Shown: positions 9,577-19,322 of the stretch, piece by piece
Numbering within the stretch: the stretch's first letter is position 1
How the letters are laid out: every line of letters begins with the position of its first letter
Assembly (NCBI GenBank): GCA_026692885.1
Contig: JAPLNJ010001042.1
Coordinates: 1 to 34,359, forward strand
Length of the DNA stretch: 34,359 nt
Direction of reading: 5' to 3'
Origin: Planctomycetota bacterium
GTDB lineage: Bacteria > Planctomycetota > Planctomycetia > Pirellulales > Pirellulaceae
Translations under genes and position numbers: made by a program
The notes under the pieces: model-generated
Database searches by the model: none
What the model saw: only the letters and a program-made list of their open reading frames with translations
Told to the model about the DNA's origin: nothing

Positions 9577-10296
9577 TCAAAGGCAGTGATTCCACGATGC
9601 TCGGCTGTATTTCATCGTGACCAACTGTTGGGTCTCGGCCTGAGGCCACTCCGAGCACCGCTCATCTGCCTCCCACCCTCGAATCAATGCTTGTCGCAAG
9701 TCCGCCGCAGGCACGCCGAGGTTTGTCAGAAACGCCTGATGGTCGCGGCCATTCCGGTAGTCCGGTTGGCGAGGCGGCGAGCGCAGGCAATGGGCGATCG
9801 ATTCCAGTGGCAGGTTGTATAGCAGCGTGCCGTGGTACAGCAGGTGCGTGCGCTTGCAGCGGAGGCTGTTGCCGGAGAACTTCTTTCCGCCCACCGTCAA
9901 ATCGCTCGTCCCTGCGCAACGGACGCCAGGAACCAGGCGACGGAGGGCACCCGCGAGGACCTGCAGGACCGAGCCGTGGGCCTCGGCGACTAACCGCACC
10001 TCCGGCCGCAGATCATAGCTCAGCACGACCGCGTACATGAGACAGCCGGGGCCCGCGACGACGGCCGCGCCGCCACTACACCGCCGCAGAATCGGGACGC
10101 CGCGGACTTCGCATTCGGCTTGGTTGAGTTCCTCAGCCACGCGCGAGGACCGGCCCAGCACCACCATCGACAACGGCGATTCCCAAAGCCGCAATATCTC
10201 GCTGGGTCGCTCGCCACCTTCCGCAGTCTCCAACAACGCCTCGTCCAAGGCCAAGTTCTCGGCTGGTGTGTTGAGTGTCAAATCCAGGAGTTTCAT
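9577..10296 (-). CDS. Lipoate-protein ligase / octanoyltransferase family protein
   Basis: A 239-residue protein with the BPL/LplA/LipB catalytic fold. This family attaches lipoate or octanoate to E2 and H proteins, or moves it between carriers. Visible motifs are the N-terminal NTPAENLALDEALLE, the lipoyl-AMP loop RRCSGGAAVV, GTSDLTVGGKKFSGNS with the expected catalytic lysine, and HGTLLYNLPLE. The loop is usually RRxSGGGxV; here the third glycine is alanine. Full length relative to the LplA core, without the accessory C-terminal domain. Whether it is a ligase or a transferase cannot be told from sequence alone. Confidence 0.85.
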   Translation of the reverse strand: MKLLDLTLNTPAENLALDEALLETAEGGERPSEILRLWESPLSMVVLGRSSRVAEELNQAECEVRGVPILRRCSGGAAVVAGPGCLMYAVVLSYDLRPEVRLVAEAHGSVLQVLAGALRRLVPGVRCAGTSDLTVGGKKFSGNSLRCKRTHLLYHGTLLYNLPLESIAHCLRSPPRQPDYRNGRDHQAFLTNLGVPAADLRQALIRGWEADERCSEWPQAETQQLVTMKYSRASWNHCL

Positions 10297-10417
10297 GAGC
10301 TAGTAGGCCGCTTCAGCCCGATCAGACGCGAGTTGTTCTTCAATGCCTGCTTCACGTTAGCCGGAAACCGGAGGGAAGACTAGTGCTCCGTCGCACTTAA
10401 CCTGACGGGTTCGTTTG

Positions 10418-10470
10418 ACCGCAAGCCGGAGGCGTGCGAGTCGGCAAACGGTAGGCATCCGGCTTGCGGT
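10418..10470. repeat. 13-bp inverted repeat in the 10297-10838 gap
   Basis: ACCGCAAGCCGGA (10418-10430) and TCCGGCTTGCGGT (10458-10470) form a perfect 13-bp stem around a 27-base loop with no following T-run. It is probably a dispersed intergenic repeat. The remaining 540-base gap shows no convincing gene; a weak TTGAAA/TAAGCT promoter-like pair lies near 10673-10699. Confidence 0.55.
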
Positions 10471-10838
10471 TGAACAAGGAAATCTCGGCCGCGCGCAGTA
10501 CAGTGTGCAGTATGCAGCACATCGCTGGCATCGCGCTGCTGGCACTGCTTTCGCAATCGCCAGGCCGACTTCTGGTTGTAACGGTTACGTAGACCTCGGT
10601 CCTAACCTTCTAATCGCACGATGTTTGCGGCGCGGACCGACTCGCAGGTACGCGGCAGAGCAACTCTGAACTTGAAACAATTTCGAGAAATCTAAGCTCT
10701 CGCCAGCGCGCAAGTCGTTGTCGTTCCATTCGCGTCATGAGAGAATTTGAGGAAGTAGAGCAAACACCCAAAGTGCAGGTCGCGAGCTTGCTGTGTCCAC
10801 TCAACTTCCATATTCCCGGATTTCCCATGGGGCGAGAT

Positions 10839-12395
10839 ATGTACACTTCGTTGCGAGTCTCGGTTCTGGCGCTGATCGGCGCCGTCATGGCGGCGCCCGC
10901 TTCGGCACAAGACTGTTGTGGGGCACCGCATCGCACCTTGTATTCGACCGTCTATGAACAACAACCGGTGACCACGTATCGGTTGGAGTTCGAGACGGTG
11001 TTCGAAACCAAGCAGATCACTGTCCAACGACCCGTTTGGGAGACTGAGTACCGCGAGCGGCGGTATACCGTGGCCAAGCCCGTCGTGGAAACCAGCACCC
11101 GCGAGGAACGCTACACCGTGATGCGCCCGGTCTGGGAGACTTCCTACCGCGACGAGAGCTTTGATCGGGTCCATTACGTCACGGAGACGGAAATGCGAGA
11201 AGAACGACACGTGGTCGCGCGACCAGTCTACGAGGACACCTACCGCGAAGAGCAGCGGGTGGTGCGGAAGCCCGTCAGCCAGACGGTGATGCAGGATTAT
11301 GCGTACACCACCTACGATTCAGTCACCACGTTGCGGACCGAGTTGGTCGATCAAGGCACCGTCGTGAACAACATGGCCTTCGTTCCAGGAACGGTGCGAA
11401 ACAGCTGGCAGTGGCTGCCCGGAGGTTACGCCGTTGATCCCGTGACCGGCCTGACCTACTGGCGCCGCGCGGGCCTGTACACGTTGCCGACCGCAACCCC
11501 CGGGGCGTACGTGGTCCAACCGCAGTACGTGCCGAATGTCGTCGCCGTCCAGCGGCCGCAGATGAACTACGTCGCCCGGGTAGTGACAGAGAAGCGACCG
11601 GTCGAAGTGGCCAGCTACGTCGACGAAGTCGTCATGGAAAAGGTCCCTGTGAAGACATGCCGGATGGAGCAGACCGAGGAGGTGCGGCAGGTCCCGATTA
11701 CCGTCCAGAAGCCCGTGGTGGAGCGTGTGACCAACAAAGTTCCGGTGCAGACCTGCCGGTGGGTCGAGCAGGAGATGGTTCGTAAAGTGCCGGTGACCAC
11801 GCAGCGAGTCGTCTACGAGGAACAGGTAGACAAGGTGCCGGTCCAGGTGTACAAGCTGATCGCGGAGACCAAGACCGTCCAGGAACCGCGGACCACCGCG
11901 ACTTGGAGGCCGTATCAAGCGACGCAGGTCGTGCCTCGCACGGTGGTCATGCGAGTTCCTGTCGATTCGTGCTACTCCGACGTGCCGACCACGACCTATC
12001 ACTATCCGACCCCGCCGCTGCCGAGTTCGCCCTCGACCGTGCAGAAGGTTCCCACCGCAGCCAATCTCAAGGACTCCTCCGTGCTGAAACCGGAAACCAA
12101 CGCCACGGAAAAGCCTGCTGCCACCACATCTTCGGCGGAGGAGGAACAGAAGAAGGCGGCCGCCACGTCGGTGCAACCCGCGAAGAAGGACGCAGCGACC
12201 AGCGATGTGCCGCTGACCAGCGGTGAGATTACCGCTCCCTCGACGGGAGCCGAGAGGAAGTCCACACCCAAGGATTCGGACCCGACCGGGCAACCAAAGT
12301 TGGACCTCAACAATGAGGAGTTGAATAAGCAGTTCCCACCCGATGCCCCCGCGGAAACCACCCCTAATGCCCCGAAGGCGTCGAAGGCGGCCTGA
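10839..12395 (+). CDS. Secreted YTV-repeat protein
   Basis: A 518-residue exported protein of the planctomycete YTV-repeat kind, thought to be surface or envelope associated; its exact role is unknown. The start at ATG 10839 gives a clean signal peptide (RVSVLALIGAVMAAPASAQ); ATG 10827 is possible. The body has two blocks of short valine/tyrosine/arginine-rich repeats. The first has ERRYTVAKPVVET, EERYTVMRPVWET and related units. The second has VEVASYVDEVVMEKVPVKTC, TNKVPVQTCRWVEQEM and DKVPVQVYKL. A central stretch, WQWLPGGYAVDPVTG, lies between them. The C-terminal 140 residues are Ala/Thr/Lys/Glu/Pro-rich and low in complexity. A terminator follows. Confidence 0.85.
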   Translation: MYTSLRVSVLALIGAVMAAPASAQDCCGAPHRTLYSTVYEQQPVTTYRLEFETVFETKQITVQRPVWETEYRERRYTVAKPVVETSTREERYTVMRPVWETSYRDESFDRVHYVTETEMREERHVVARPVYEDTYREEQRVVRKPVSQTVMQDYAYTTYDSVTTLRTELVDQGTVVNNMAFVPGTVRNSWQWLPGGYAVDPVTGLTYWRRAGLYTLPTATPGAYVVQPQYVPNVVAVQRPQMNYVARVVTEKRPVEVASYVDEVVMEKVPVKTCRMEQTEEVRQVPITVQKPVVERVTNKVPVQTCRWVEQEMVRKVPVTTQRVVYEEQVDKVPVQVYKLIAETKTVQEPRTTATWRPYQATQVVPRTVVMRVPVDSCYSDVPTTTYHYPTPPLPSSPSTVQKVPTAANLKDSSVLKPETNATEKPAATTSSAEEEQKKAAATSVQPAKKDAATSDVPLTSGEITAPSTGAERKSTPKDSDPTGQPKLDLNNEELNKQFPPDAPAETTPNAPKASKAA

Positions 12396-12421
12396 GCTGA
12401 ACCACGAGCTCGGCTTCCAGC

Positions 12422-12458
12422 AGAAACCCGACCTCTTCCTCCAGGAGGCCGGGTTTCT
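12422..12458 (+). terminator. Hairpin terminator after the YTV-repeat gene
   Basis: AGAAACCCG (12422-12430) pairs with CGGGTTTCT (12450-12458), and CCTC pairs with GAGG inside the stem. It lies 27 bases after the YTV stop and is followed by a short, mixed T-rich tract. It is probably a moderate Rho-independent terminator. The remaining gap to 12766 contains no gene I can support. Confidence 0.6.
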
Positions 12459-12766
12459 TCGTTTCCGGCCGGCGCAGGGTTCCGAAGTCCTCGACCAGGA
12501 GAATCCACCCCCCGGTGTGTCACCTTCGGCGTGTTGCTACAACTCCCGGATGCGAAGGTTGCGATAACACGCATCGGACGGACGGTTGGCTTGAACCTGC
12601 AGAACGACGATTCCAGCGAGCGGGAGGTTTGCGTCGTGCTCGACATGCGCCATCGATGTACCGGTCGTTGTACGAGCGAGATCGCGTATGGTTCCTCGCG
12701 AGTACACATCCTTGCCCGCCTCCACCGCCATGATCGCCGCCGCTGGAAGGTGTCCGCACGAAACAC

Positions 12767-12794
12767 TTGACGTCAGCGGTCTGTCGAATATAAT
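12767..12794 (+). promoter_or_regulatory. Sigma-70-type promoter of the prepilin peptidase gene
   Basis: TTGACG (12767-12772), 16-base spacer, consensus TATAAT (12789-12794). The start of transcription would be near 12801, leaving a leader of about 57 bases before ATG 12858. It is the best-matching promoter seen in the window. Confidence 0.65.
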
Positions 12795-12857
12795 CAACCC
12801 GCCATTCTCCCCCAATTGACTGAACCTCGTAGAACTCGCAAATTTCCGGACACGTTT

Positions 12858-13430
12858 ATGCAAACGAACCACTGGGTGTTGATCGCGTGTGTCGTGGTGT
12901 TCACCGCGCTGGCGGCGATTCTTGATCTCCGCACCAAGAAACTCCCCAACCTGCTGACGGTGACGGCTTTCGCGACTGCGATCCTGTTTCACTTGTGCGT
13001 AGGCGCCGTGACCGGCGGTTGGGCAGGGGCTGGGCAGCGGTTGCTGTTTTCGCTCGGCGGGTTTGGCACGGGGTTTGGGATCCTATTGGTGTTGTGGTTG
13101 ATCGGTAGTGGGGGTGGTGGCGACGTGAAGTATATGGGCGCGCTCGGCGCTTGGTTGGGCGCTGTATTGACGCTGCAGGTGTTTGTGGTCAGTGCGTTCC
13201 TGATACTGATTGGCGCGTGCGGAGTGTTGGTCTGGGAGTTCTTCCGTCTGGGATTCCGGCGCAGCCGGGAAAAATACGTCGAGTCGGGTAGCCTGCAAGG
13301 CGGAAGGAATATCTCGGAAGAACGACGGAAGACACGTCGGCGGTTGTTGCCTTTCGGTATTCCTGCTGCGTTGGCCACGTGGGTAGTCCTGTGTCTTGAC
13401 GCGATACGTAACGGCGCGGGAGTTCCGTGA
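12858..13430 (+). CDS. A24-family prepilin peptidase (TadV/CpaA-like)
   Basis: A 190-residue inner-membrane aspartic protease of the A24 family, which cleaves type IV prepilin or Flp-pilin leaders. The two catalytic aspartates are visible in ILDLRTKKLPN (near residue 24) and in GGGGDVKYMGALG (GxGD motif, near residue 90). About five hydrophobic segments are present. It lacks the N-terminal methyltransferase domain of long PilD proteins, as expected for the short TadV/CpaA type. ATG 12858 is chosen over an upstream TTG because it starts directly before the first membrane segment. No pilus genes are adjacent; the secretin-like gene at 19323 is the only related item in the window. Confidence 0.88.
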   Translation: MQTNHWVLIACVVVFTALAAILDLRTKKLPNLLTVTAFATAILFHLCVGAVTGGWAGAGQRLLFSLGGFGTGFGILLVLWLIGSGGGGDVKYMGALGAWLGAVLTLQVFVVSAFLILIGACGVLVWEFFRLGFRRSREKYVESGSLQGGRNISEERRKTRRRLLPFGIPAALATWVVLCLDAIRNGAGVP

Positions 13431-13744
13431 GCTGGCCGTGATTTAGTCGCACGTGACCATCCACGTACAAGGCTCCGGCCAGCCCGGGGGGCTCCCAGCC
13501 AGTCGCTGGACAACAGGCCGGCCCATGTTTGTGGAGCGTCGTCGATGGCCAGCGACTCTAGTTTGTTTCGCAGGCAACGCACCTCCGGTACTGCCGATCG
13601 AGATAGTCCGGCAGTATATTGTGTCCGGCATTTGTTTGTTGGACTACAGGCATGGGGACCCAGCCTGATGGAACTCTTCAAGTTCATCGAGAGTATGTCG
13701 GGCTGAACCGGTCTCCTGTAACCTTTTGCATCTACGCCCCAGCT
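13431..13744. other. Intergenic stretch without a recognisable gene
   Basis: About 314 bases. Short open frames exist on both strands but none has a ribosome binding site, a family motif or consistent codon bias. I see no terminator with a T-run. Confidence 0.4.
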
Positions 13745-14413
13745 ATGTCTTTTGCTGCTGTGCTCTTCGATCTGGACGGGACCCTGCTCGACACGCTGCA
13801 GGATCTGGCGGACTCGACCAATGTCGTGCTCGCTGGCGGCGGTTTCCCAACGCACGACACCGACGCCTATCGCACGTTCGTAGGCGACGGGGTAACCAAG
13901 TTGTTCCAGCGGGTTCTGCCGCCCGACGTGCGACGCGCGGACGTCGTTGCCAGCTGCGCCGCAACATTCCGCGAAGTGTATGGACAACGCTGGAATCTTC
14001 ACACTCGGCCCTATGACGGCATCCCGGATCTGTTGCAGTGGCTGGCGGCTCAGCAGATCAAGCTGGCGGTGCTGTCGAACAAGCTCGACGACTTCACGCA
14101 ACGTTGCGTACGGGAATTTCTGGCAGATTACGAATTTGACGTGGTGCTGGGGCAGCGGGACGGGCAGCCCTTGAAACCCGATCCGGCCGGGGCCCTTGAA
14201 ATCCGCGACCGGCTCGGACTGTCGGCGGGGCAGATCGTGTATCTGGGGGACACCGACGTGGACATGCGGACGGCCCGGGCGGCCGGGATGTTTCCCGTCG
14301 GCGCTCTGTGGGGTTTCCGCACCCGCGAGGAATTGCTGGCCGGTGGTGCACAGGCCGTGATTCGGCACCCCATGGAATTGGTGGGGATCTTGGACACCGG
14401 GAAAAGCGGATAA
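13745..14413 (+). CDS. HAD-family phosphatase, phosphoglycolate-phosphatase-like
   Basis: A 222-residue cytoplasmic HAD hydrolase. It has motif I VLFDLDGTLLDTLQDLADST at the N-terminus, motif II LAVLSNK, the motif III lysine in GQPLKPDP, and motif IV YLGDTDVDMRTARAAGM. The helical cap between motifs I and II and the overall length match Gph-type phosphoglycolate phosphatases, which remove 2-phosphoglycolate; pyrophosphatase or other small phosphoester activity is possible. ATG 13745 places motif I at residue 6, as is usual; upstream in-frame starts would add a cysteine-rich tail with no support. No clear ribosome binding site precedes it. Confidence 0.87.
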   Translation: MSFAAVLFDLDGTLLDTLQDLADSTNVVLAGGGFPTHDTDAYRTFVGDGVTKLFQRVLPPDVRRADVVASCAATFREVYGQRWNLHTRPYDGIPDLLQWLAAQQIKLAVLSNKLDDFTQRCVREFLADYEFDVVLGQRDGQPLKPDPAGALEIRDRLGLSAGQIVYLGDTDVDMRTARAAGMFPVGALWGFRTREELLAGGAQAVIRHPMELVGILDTGKSG

Positions 14414-14666
14414 GACCGGGAAGAAAGATGTTGGGCTAAGGGCATCTGTCGGCGAGCCTCCGACCCCCTCCAGCTTGCCGGTCCAGCTCCGGCGAACTGC
14501 GTAACGCGAGCGAGCCGACGGTTCGTGGCATTCCCGCTGTTTTCAGCGATGTTCTCAGCGGCGGCTTTGTCAGCGGCGGCTTCCGTTTCTTCCCGCGGTG
14601 TGGCAAGATAGGATGGCGTTGACTTGCGGTGATAATGGAAATCGAATCAGTACACGGCAGACCATC

Positions 14667-16787
14667 ATGCACGGAAGCGTTTCGAGACCGGCGACCACCC
14701 GGACCAGCCGTGTCCGATCTGCTGGGGCTTTCGGCGGCAACCGCATGCTCCAACTGGTGGGATGTGGCCTGCTGGTTTCTGTGGTTTTCATGGCGCGGCT
14801 AGGAGTGGCTTATCCTGGCGAGTCATCGCCCGACCTGCGGAGTCAAACGCATCCCGTGGTCATCGAAATCAGCAAGCCAGCCTACAATCTCTATGCTGCT
14901 GTACGAGCTGTCCTGGCGGACAAATCGTTGCCCGATGCATGTCGGCTGATTGTTCAGACGGATCCGGAAGAGGCATCCGGGGTGCTGCCGGATCTGAGGC
15001 AAGACGGCCTGTTCCTGTCGTATCCCCTGTGGGTCGTCCGCATTCTGCAGGAGCATCCGGCCGCGTTGGAGTTCATGCGTCAGGAGTATCACTCCCTGGG
15101 GGCATTGCGGCTGCGGATGGCCGTCGAGGAGCAGGACGCCGCCGCCGAAGCGGTGGCCATTCGGTTCTGCGGAACCGAAGCCGCCACGACAGCCTACCGG
15201 TGGTTAGGGGATCGAGCCTTGGCGGCTGGTGACTCTGCACGAGCCCTCGGATGCTATCGACGGGCACAGTGGTGGACGCCGGCGACCGAAAGACAACCGT
15301 TGGATCAGCGACTCCGTATAGCGACAGCAATGTTCGGGCGGGAAGTCGGCCCGCCTCTTCCCGGCGCGTTTGAGTACCACGGGGCGCAATTCCAGGCGGT
15401 CGAATTCGAGAAGCTTGTGCGGGAGATACGTGAGCGGTGTGGTGAGCCACCGGAACCGGCCGCGGGGCGGTTGACCCCAGAATTTCCCGCCGCGTCTGCG
15501 CCGACCGCCTGGAAGGCGAGACTGTGGGCGAAGATCGAATTCCCGCCTTCCGGGACCCCCGATTTCCGGCAGGCAGACGCCGATATCGATTGGCCGGCCC
15601 GCGAGATTAGCTCCGCAGCGATGGGCGAGGCCGTCCTCCTGAGCAGTCGCTCGCAACTGAGCGCGGTGACAGAGGATCGCGGTAAGCCGCTGTGGACGCA
15701 GTCGTTCGACGGAGTCCGCGGCAGTCCCTGGCGAGCCATAACGATGTGGACGCCGTTTTCACCCCTGGCCGTCGCGAATCGGATCTTCGTTCGTCGCCTC
15801 TCGGCTCAGGGACCTCCGGCTTTGGTTTGCCTGGAGCGAGGCAAAGGAAAAGTTCTGTGGACCAGCGACGCACGCTGTTATGTGGCCTCCGATGCGTGGT
15901 TGTCGGACAGATCTATCCTGGCCATCACGATGGAGGTCTACCCAACGGGCTTGGACCCACGCGGTTCCGAACCGCGCGTCCTGTGGCGGCCCGACAAGAA
16001 AATGAATCGGAATTTGCTTCTCCAACTGACGGCGATTGCCCCGGACAGCGGCCAGGTCATCGCGCAGTACCCGATCGCAAGGTTCCACACGACGGGGGAG
16101 CCACTTCCGTCGTGCCGAGTGACGGTGACCGACGACAGGGTGTTCGCCACGGTCGGGGGCCTCACCTTTTGTACGGATACGGCGGGGAGATTACAGTGGC
16201 TGCGCAAACACGACTGGACGCGGCCCGAACGCGAGGAGCGTCGGCCTCGCCAGCATCATGGGCCACCGCTAGTCGTTGCGGAGCGAATCACGGTCTGCCA
16301 ACCGGGAGTCTCCGCCGTGCAATGCCTGGACGTGTCGACAGGCGCACTGATTTGGGAACAAGACGCCCAAGACCTACGACGCTTGGCGGGGGCGGTGCGA
16401 GGACGAATCGTGCTACAGACTGAGGATGACTTTCGTGGGTTAGACAGCGAAACGGGCACCGTGGTTTGGCAACAGCCGGTGAAGCACGCCTGCGAAGTCT
16501 TGGGATGTGGCGAGCCGGGGGGGCTGGTCTATGCGGCCCAGGAGTCGCTTGATGCGGATACCGAACGTTGGGCATGGGTCTGGCTCGATCCGTCCGATGG
16601 TCGCGTGACGTCGCGGTGGCCTGTGGACGAGACGCTGTTGCCGGATTCGCGAGGGGCAGCGCCACGACTAGGTCCGCTGATCCAGACCCGATCGAAACTT
16701 CTGGTCGGTTGTGACCGTGGGGGACGTGACCGGCAACACCGGGAGATCTACGAACTTTCGCCCGTCTCTGAGCCGGAGCCAAAGTGA
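14667..16787 (+). CDS. Secreted PQQ-like beta-propeller repeat protein
   Basis: A 706-residue probable exported protein. A basic N-terminal region and a hydrophobic segment (LQLVGCGLLVSVVFMARLGV) form the signal. It is followed by a helical TPR-like part (about residues 60-200: PDACRLIVQTDPEEA, WLGDRALAAGDSARALGCY). The C-terminal 450 residues carry PQQ-type propeller blades, recognisable by the repeated LWTQSFDG, KVLWTSDARC, ALIWEQDAQ, GTVVWQQPV pattern. No PQQ-binding or dehydrogenase residues are evident, so it is a propeller scaffold and not a clear alcohol dehydrogenase. The start could also be ATG 14598 or 14745. Confidence 0.8.
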   Translation: MHGSVSRPATTRTSRVRSAGAFGGNRMLQLVGCGLLVSVVFMARLGVAYPGESSPDLRSQTHPVVIEISKPAYNLYAAVRAVLADKSLPDACRLIVQTDPEEASGVLPDLRQDGLFLSYPLWVVRILQEHPAALEFMRQEYHSLGALRLRMAVEEQDAAAEAVAIRFCGTEAATTAYRWLGDRALAAGDSARALGCYRRAQWWTPATERQPLDQRLRIATAMFGREVGPPLPGAFEYHGAQFQAVEFEKLVREIRERCGEPPEPAAGRLTPEFPAASAPTAWKARLWAKIEFPPSGTPDFRQADADIDWPAREISSAAMGEAVLLSSRSQLSAVTEDRGKPLWTQSFDGVRGSPWRAITMWTPFSPLAVANRIFVRRLSAQGPPALVCLERGKGKVLWTSDARCYVASDAWLSDRSILAITMEVYPTGLDPRGSEPRVLWRPDKKMNRNLLLQLTAIAPDSGQVIAQYPIARFHTTGEPLPSCRVTVTDDRVFATVGGLTFCTDTAGRLQWLRKHDWTRPEREERRPRQHHGPPLVVAERITVCQPGVSAVQCLDVSTGALIWEQDAQDLRRLAGAVRGRIVLQTEDDFRGLDSETGTVVWQQPVKHACEVLGCGEPGGLVYAAQESLDADTERWAWVWLDPSDGRVTSRWPVDETLLPDSRGAAPRLGPLIQTRSKLLVGCDRGGRDRQHREIYELSPVSEPEPK

Positions 16788-16840
16788 TGCTCCGCTACTG
16801 TACCTAGTTCACGGTCTTACCAGCTTCGGAGGGAATTGCG

Positions 16841-18675
16841 ATGCGCCACTTGCAGGTATGTTGCGTGGTTGGAGATGTTTGCGCGCATAGGTATTCGAAA
16901 CTCACGTTCATGGCCTTGATTGGCCTGGGGCTGGGTGCGTGGGGCCCAGTCGGTGGGCGTCCTTCCCAATCACTGTTCCTGTGCGATGATCTCGCCGCGG
17001 CGGCGGAGGAGAGGACAGCCGAGCCGGCGACGGTCGAGGCGGCCGCGAGGGTGCTGGATCTACGCACGTTTCCCGTGATGGACGGGGCCCGCGTCGGCGA
17101 GATGCGAAGCCTCGGCATGCTGAACTATGAAGCCCAGGGCGGAGCCAAAACGGCATTCGAGTTTCAGCAGAAGAAGCTGCGGGAACGCGGCTGGAAGGAA
17201 CTGCCAGGAGCATACATCGACGCCGCGAACGCCTCGTCAAAATTCGCCAAGAACGGGTTCGTCGTCGCCGTCTCCACCTCGAATGACGCCGGAGATCCTC
17301 AAAAAGCCGGCTGGTCGCACGTATTCCTGGTCAACCACGGTAACGTCGCCGTCGGCAAGTTACCGGTGCCCCCGGGTGTGAAACCGTTTCACCCCGATGT
17401 GACGCAAGCCTCGTACATCACCGAGGCCAAGGTAGCGGAGACCGCCGCCGCGTGTCGCAAGTTGTTGCTCGCCGCCGCGTGGGAACCGTACGGCTCGGCA
17501 GGCAGTCCGGAATCGCCGATGATGTACTTCAAGCGAAACGCCATCCAGCTGACAGCGTGGGTTTCGACGGCTCCGGCCGCGGGTGGCAAGACACTGATCC
17601 GCTACGACACCGCGTTGCTCTCGGCCGATTTGCCGGTGCCGCCCGATGCGCCGGATCCGCGTTACACCGATTTCCAAAGGACGCTGCGGTCGTCGAACAG
17701 CAAGACGCGAACCGATTCGAGTTCAAGCTCGGCACGAGCGGCGGCCCGGCGGCGTTCCGCCGCTTCCGGGAACATTTTCGCCAGGCTGGCTGGACAGAAG
17801 AGGAGGGGACGCAGACCGAATCCAACATCGGCAGGCTGCGTTTCAAGAAAGGAGAGGCTTTGCTCACGTTTAGCTACATCGACAGCGGCGTGACCGACGC
17901 GGAGATCACGGTTTCTGGTTCGTCGGAACTCGTGCTGGAACCGACGCCCATGCTGGACAAGCCGCCACGCCGCGATGCTGCATCAAAAACCGCCACGCGT
18001 GATCCCCAGCAGCCCAAGCTCTCGAACATCCCCGGCCTGCCGCAGCTGCCCGCCGACATGGAACTGCCCGACATGCCGGACATCGGCGGTCTGCTGAAGA
18101 CGCTGCAGAAGAAGCAGGCCAAACAACCGGCGTCCGGGCCCGCCACCGGCCAAGGCGTGGCGAGCCCGCCGAAAACGGCAGGCGGCGTGCGCGTAGCCGC
18201 TACGCCGATCACGGTGGCGGAGCAAAAGCAGGCGCGCGCCACGTTGTGGGTGGGAGACAATACCTACAAGCTGGAACACGGCGTGGCCTACGAGACAAAG
18301 CTCTACGACGAGCCGGTGACGGAAGTCCTGTTGGCGGTGAAGCCGATCGCGGTCGATAAGCTCGTGGCGTTGCTGCGTCAGGGGAAGGACGCAGGGGACG
18401 CCATCGCGTTCGAGCCGCACGTGAAGCTTCGCTTCGATGCGTCCGGGAAGCTCGCCTACCTGTTCCTCTTTGCCGACGGCCTGTCCGTCAATTTGGGCAA
18501 TCCCGAACCCAATGTCGTCAAGGCCGAGGTCACAGTCAAGGACGGCCGCGCTCGTGGCACCGCCGTGATGGACAAACCGGGGGCGTTGTTCAAGCAACAG
18601 TATCGCATTGATGCCACGTTCGACGCGAAGCTGGCCACTGGCCCCGCCGCCGCGTCGGATGCGGCTACTGAATAA
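16841..18675 (+). pseudogene. Secreted repeat-domain protein with a single-base frameshift
   Basis: One gene now read in two frames. A strong GGAGGG lies seven bases before ATG 16841, and a hydrophobic N-terminal segment (TFMALIGLGLGAWGP) suggests export. The first frame has good coding character up to DPRYTDFQ (17677). The second frame continues as KDAAVVEQQDANRFEFKL from 17677 onward to the stop at 18675. Restoring one A in the AAA at 17676-17678 joins them. Before and after the break there are two similar domains (ERGWKELPGAY and RQAGWTEEEGTQ). The C-terminal region has a Pro/Lys-rich linker and a globular part (LWVGDNTYKLEHGVAYETK). The function is unknown. No heptameric slippery sequence is present, so a deletion or a sequencing error is more likely than programmed frameshifting. 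Confidence 0.78.
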
Positions 18676-18838
18676 CCGGTCGCCGAAGATTTTCAGACGA
18701 CACCGCGGTCGGCACGACTGCCTTTCCCACGGATGACAGCGGATTCAGCGCAGCAGCGCAACTCGCACGCTGCGCCGCTTCTGTCAACGGCGACTTGGGC
18801 GCGAACTGGGGCACGCAAAGGAGGGAATCGGTGGCGTG

Positions 18839-19060
18839 TTACCGATCGCGGTAGACGATGCGTCCCTTCGTGAGATCGTAGGGGGAGAGTTCGACACGCA
18901 CGCGGTCGCCAGGAACGATGCGGATGAAGTTCTTACGGATCTTCCCAGCCACATGAGCCAGCACTTCATTACCCGTCGCCAGCTGTACGCGGAAACGGGT
19001 GTTGGCCAGCGCTTGCGTGACCGTGCCCTCTACCTCTAGGGCTTCTTCTTTCTTCGACAT
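18839..19060 (-). CDS. infA: Translation initiation factor IF-1
   Basis: A 73-residue S1/OB-fold protein that binds the ribosomal A site during initiation. Family sequence is clear: [38 protein letters not shown] and [19 protein letters not shown]. Full length and of normal size. It is monocistronic here, with no ribosomal-protein genes next to it. Confidence 0.97.
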   Translation of the reverse strand: MSKKEEALEVEGTVTQALANTRFRVQLATGNEVLAHVAGKIRKNFIRIVPGDRVRVELSPYDLTKGRIVYRDR

Positions 19061-19114
19061 ACCGACCTATTACCTTTCCAAACCACGGACTACGGGAAGC
19101 AGGATGACGGCGTC

Positions 19115-19144
19115 AGTATATCATGTTGTGCCGATCCGATGAAA
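19115..19144 (-). promoter_or_regulatory. Possible infA promoter
   Basis: On the minus strand, TTTCAT (19139-19144), 18 bases, then TATACT (19115-19120) about 55 bases upstream of the infA start. The -10 is good and the -35 is weak. The assignment rests on position and motif only. Confidence 0.4.
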
Positions 19145-19256
19145 GTGCTGTCACGCCAGGATCTCCACCGCGGGCACAGGAACGGGTTTGCAGCAGACCG
19201 GTAGACGTACGAGAAAAACCGTAGCCGAATTCGGGGGAAGTTGGGCCGCTAGCTCG

Positions 19257-19305
19257 CGAAACGTCGGAAGTCTCACGACTTCCGCTACGAAACCGTTCCT
19301 GCGCC
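19257..19305. repeat. Dispersed hairpin repeat, family A, copy 1
   Basis: A 48-49-base unit with the central hairpin CGGAAGTC-tcac-GACTTCCG (19265-19284). A second copy lies in opposite orientation at 23111-23158; the two agree at about 44 of 48 positions, and the stem change keeps a G-U pair. It ends just before the stop of the secretin-like gene (19323). Confidence 0.65.
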
Positions 19306-19322
19306 CTTCCGCCGCGGTGCCT

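Noticed and set aside
11319..12293. 324-codon minus-strand frame rich in His, Arg, Gly and Leu
   Set aside because: Antisense of the repetitive YTV protein; its apparent repeats are those of the real gene.
12989..14368. 459-codon minus-strand frame across two genes
   Set aside because: Overlaps the prepilin peptidase and HAD genes, both of which have clear catalytic motifs on the plus strand.
17670..17685. Programmed -1 frameshift
   Set aside because: CCAAAGG is not a slippery heptamer and no stimulatory structure was evident; a lost A is simpler.
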